Below, one piece after another: positions 7,356 through 8,337 of a DNA stretch of 8,337 nt. Positions within the stretch are counted from its first letter, which is position 1. Every line of letters starts with the position of its first letter. The notes below the pieces were generated by a model. It was not told where the DNA came from. It made no database searches and saw only the letters and a list, made by a program, of their open reading frames with translations. The stretch spans positions 1 through 8,337 of the forward strand of contig CADBQE010000101.1 in NCBI GenBank assembly GCA_902796695.1. The letters are read 5' to 3'. This DNA comes from an uncultured Lachnospiraceae bacterium. GTDB lineage: Bacteria > Bacillota > Clostridia > Lachnospirales > Lachnospiraceae. The position numbers and the translations under genes were made by a program.

Positions 7356-8337
7356 TCAGCGGACGGCGCCGCAGCGGGAACAGGTCCTGACGGGAGCTGT
7401 CTCTTCCGGGCAGAACACGGTCTCGTATTCGTCTTCATGATGGATGATGGCATATTCGGCGGGATGTTCGATCCGGTCGGTCACGACCGGCGCGGAATAC
7501 GTGCGGTCGCTTTCGCCTTTCAGCGCATGCTCTTTGGCATGCTGCGTGTCCCAGACCAGCCCTTCCTCCGTCCATCGGCCGCCCGCGTCCAGCAGGCCGT
7601 GCTCCCGGGCATAGACCGTCTGATCCATGCCGCAGCCTTCGCAGAACCAGTGCAGCTCCGTGATCTCCTCCGTATAGGCTTCCTGCAGAAGGATCTGTTC
7701 GTCCCATGCTTCGCGGACCAGAACGGACTCGGTCCGGGCTTCCCGGACCACACGGAATCCGTCGTGCCAGTCATGGCCCGCAGCGGGGACCGTCCGGCTC
7801 TGCACCTTACCGCAGTCCCGGCAGGTGCGTGTTTCGGTCCCGGCATCTGTGCAGGAGGGCTCTTTTGCGACGCTCCACCCGGTGAAACGGTGTTCGTGCG
7901 CGGTGGAAGCGGGAGGCTGCGAAGCAGCGGAAGAGGAAGGATGCGAAGCGGCGGTCGGCTCGGATGCCGCTGAAGATGTGGGGGAGGGGGCGGAAGAGGA
8001 GGGAGCCGGTGACGGCAGAGTTTCCGCTGACGACAGCATAGGTTCTGTCGGCGCCGACGACTCTTCCGTCTGCGACGACAGCGCTTCCGTCGCCTCTGTC
8101 CGCGGCGGCAGAGTTTCGGTCGGCAGCGGAATGGTTTCCGCCTGCGACGGAACGGTTTCCGCCTGCGACGGAACGGTTTCCGCCTGCGACGGAATAGTTT
8201 CCGTCTGCGACAGGACGCTTTCCGCCTGCGGCGGAATCGTCTCATCCTCCCCCGCGCCGGTCTCCCCGGCAGAAAGGATCTCCGAACCGGAAAAAACAGC
8301 CGGCTCCGGCACTTTCCCGCAGGCTCTCGCGAGCAGG
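7356..8337 (-). CDS. Cys-rich CxxC surface or secreted protein with a Pro/Ser/Thr/Glu stalk; 5' end beyond the window
   Basis: The frame is open through the right edge, so the start is outside; a GTG at 8312 is possible but unsupported. Residues are numbered from that GTG. Just before it the frame reads LLARACGK, which resembles the end of a secretion signal with a weak lipobox-like Cys (inference). Residues 24-72 are seven heptads of the type ETVPSQA, followed by a Ser/Pro/Ala/Thr-rich stalk to about 138. Then comes a module with HEHRFTGW, C154, CRDCG (164-167) and GHDWHDG, of a kind I know from Clostridia surface proteins. Three decad-like units of pattern (R/Q)EA(R/W/Y)(T/D)E lie at 190-219, then CEGC (224-227), a segment with AKEHALKGESDR, C301 and a terminal CSRCGAVR. 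Eight Cys, six of them in CxxC pairs, suggest structural zinc sites. No enzyme motif is seen. No terminator follows; the intron fragment does. Confidence 0.75.
   Translation of the reverse strand, partial: LLARACGKVPEPAVFSGSEILSAGETGAGEDETIPPQAESVLSQTETIPSQAETVPSQAETVPSQAETIPLPTETLPPRTEATEALSSQTEESSAPTEPMLSSAETLPSPAPSSSAPSPTSSAASEPTAASHPSSSAASQPPASTAHEHRFTGWSVAKEPSCTDAGTETRTCRDCGKVQSRTVPAAGHDWHDGFRVVREARTESVLVREAWDEQILLQEAYTEEITELHWFCEGCGMDQTVYAREHGLLDAGGRWTEEGLVWDTQHAKEHALKGESDRTYSAPVVTDRIEHPAEYAIIHHEDEYETVFCPEETAPVRTCSRCGAVR
8097..8243 (-). repeat. Seven 21-bp units encoding ETVPSQA-type heptads
   Basis: 147 bp = 7 x 21 bp inside the Cys-rich protein gene. The central copies are almost identical at DNA level (unit GCCTGCGACGGAACGGTTTC plus one C on the + strand) and the outer ones diverge. 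They code for an extended Pro/Glu-rich stalk. The length is prone to change by slippage or unequal recombination, always in whole heptads. Confidence 0.9.

Noticed and set aside
8097..8243. Short regular repeats resembling a CRISPR array
   Set aside because: The 21-bp units are directly adjacent without spacers and stay in frame as protein heptads.
7264..8337. A complete group II intron containing the CxxC protein gene as its internal ORF
   Set aside because: The frame at 7356-8337 shows no RT or endonuclease motif and runs off the window with its own stalk and domains; no intron domain I-III structure is visible.

Overview
The window looks like a piece of a Gram-positive gut Clostridia genome, most likely Lachnospiraceae or a close relative. 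The clues are a very large surface protein built from SpaA/Cna-B type isopeptide domains, a VaFE-type ester-bond domain and a MucBP domain, a DUF5688 protein (a family I know mainly from Lachnospiraceae), and CxxC-rich surface modules of the same taxa. The protein-coding DNA is GC-rich by eye. This placement is inference; no ribosomal or taxonomic marker is present.

Layout, left to right. Positions 1-274 carry three + strand tRNA genes: Tyr(GTA), cut by the window edge, Val(TAC) and Thr(TGT). A strong hairpin at 280-317 ends them. It has a T-run on both sides, so it also serves the genes that converge on it from the right. From there to the right edge everything is on the minus strand. In transcription order these are: a Cys-rich secreted or surface protein with a low-complexity stalk (7356-8337, 5' end outside the window); a short fragment of a group II intron (domains V and VI, 7264-7328); the remaining part of a giant multidomain cell-surface adhesin (1220-7263, 1947 codons from its first Met plus 66 in-frame codons upstream); and a DUF5688 protein (324-1223) whose start overlaps the adhesin stop by 4 nt.

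The most notable point is at 7264-7328. The sequence folds as a textbook 34-nt group II intron domain V followed by a domain VI hairpin and an AT 3' end. The adhesin reading frame resumes directly after it, in the middle of an SpaA-type domain that lacks its first beta-strand. The adhesin has therefore lost its start, signal peptide and N-terminal modules from this window. Upstream of the intron fragment lies the stop codon of an unrelated gene only 27 nt away, so the rest of the intron and exon 1 are missing here. This is either a deletion or rearrangement scar or an assembly join.

Functionally, the adhesin would be a rigid, covalently cross-linked stalk carrying a mucin-binding-type domain near the wall and a degenerate sorting signal plus membrane anchor. 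DUF5688 is translationally coupled to it and has no known function. I see no phage, CRISPR, defence or toxin system in the window.
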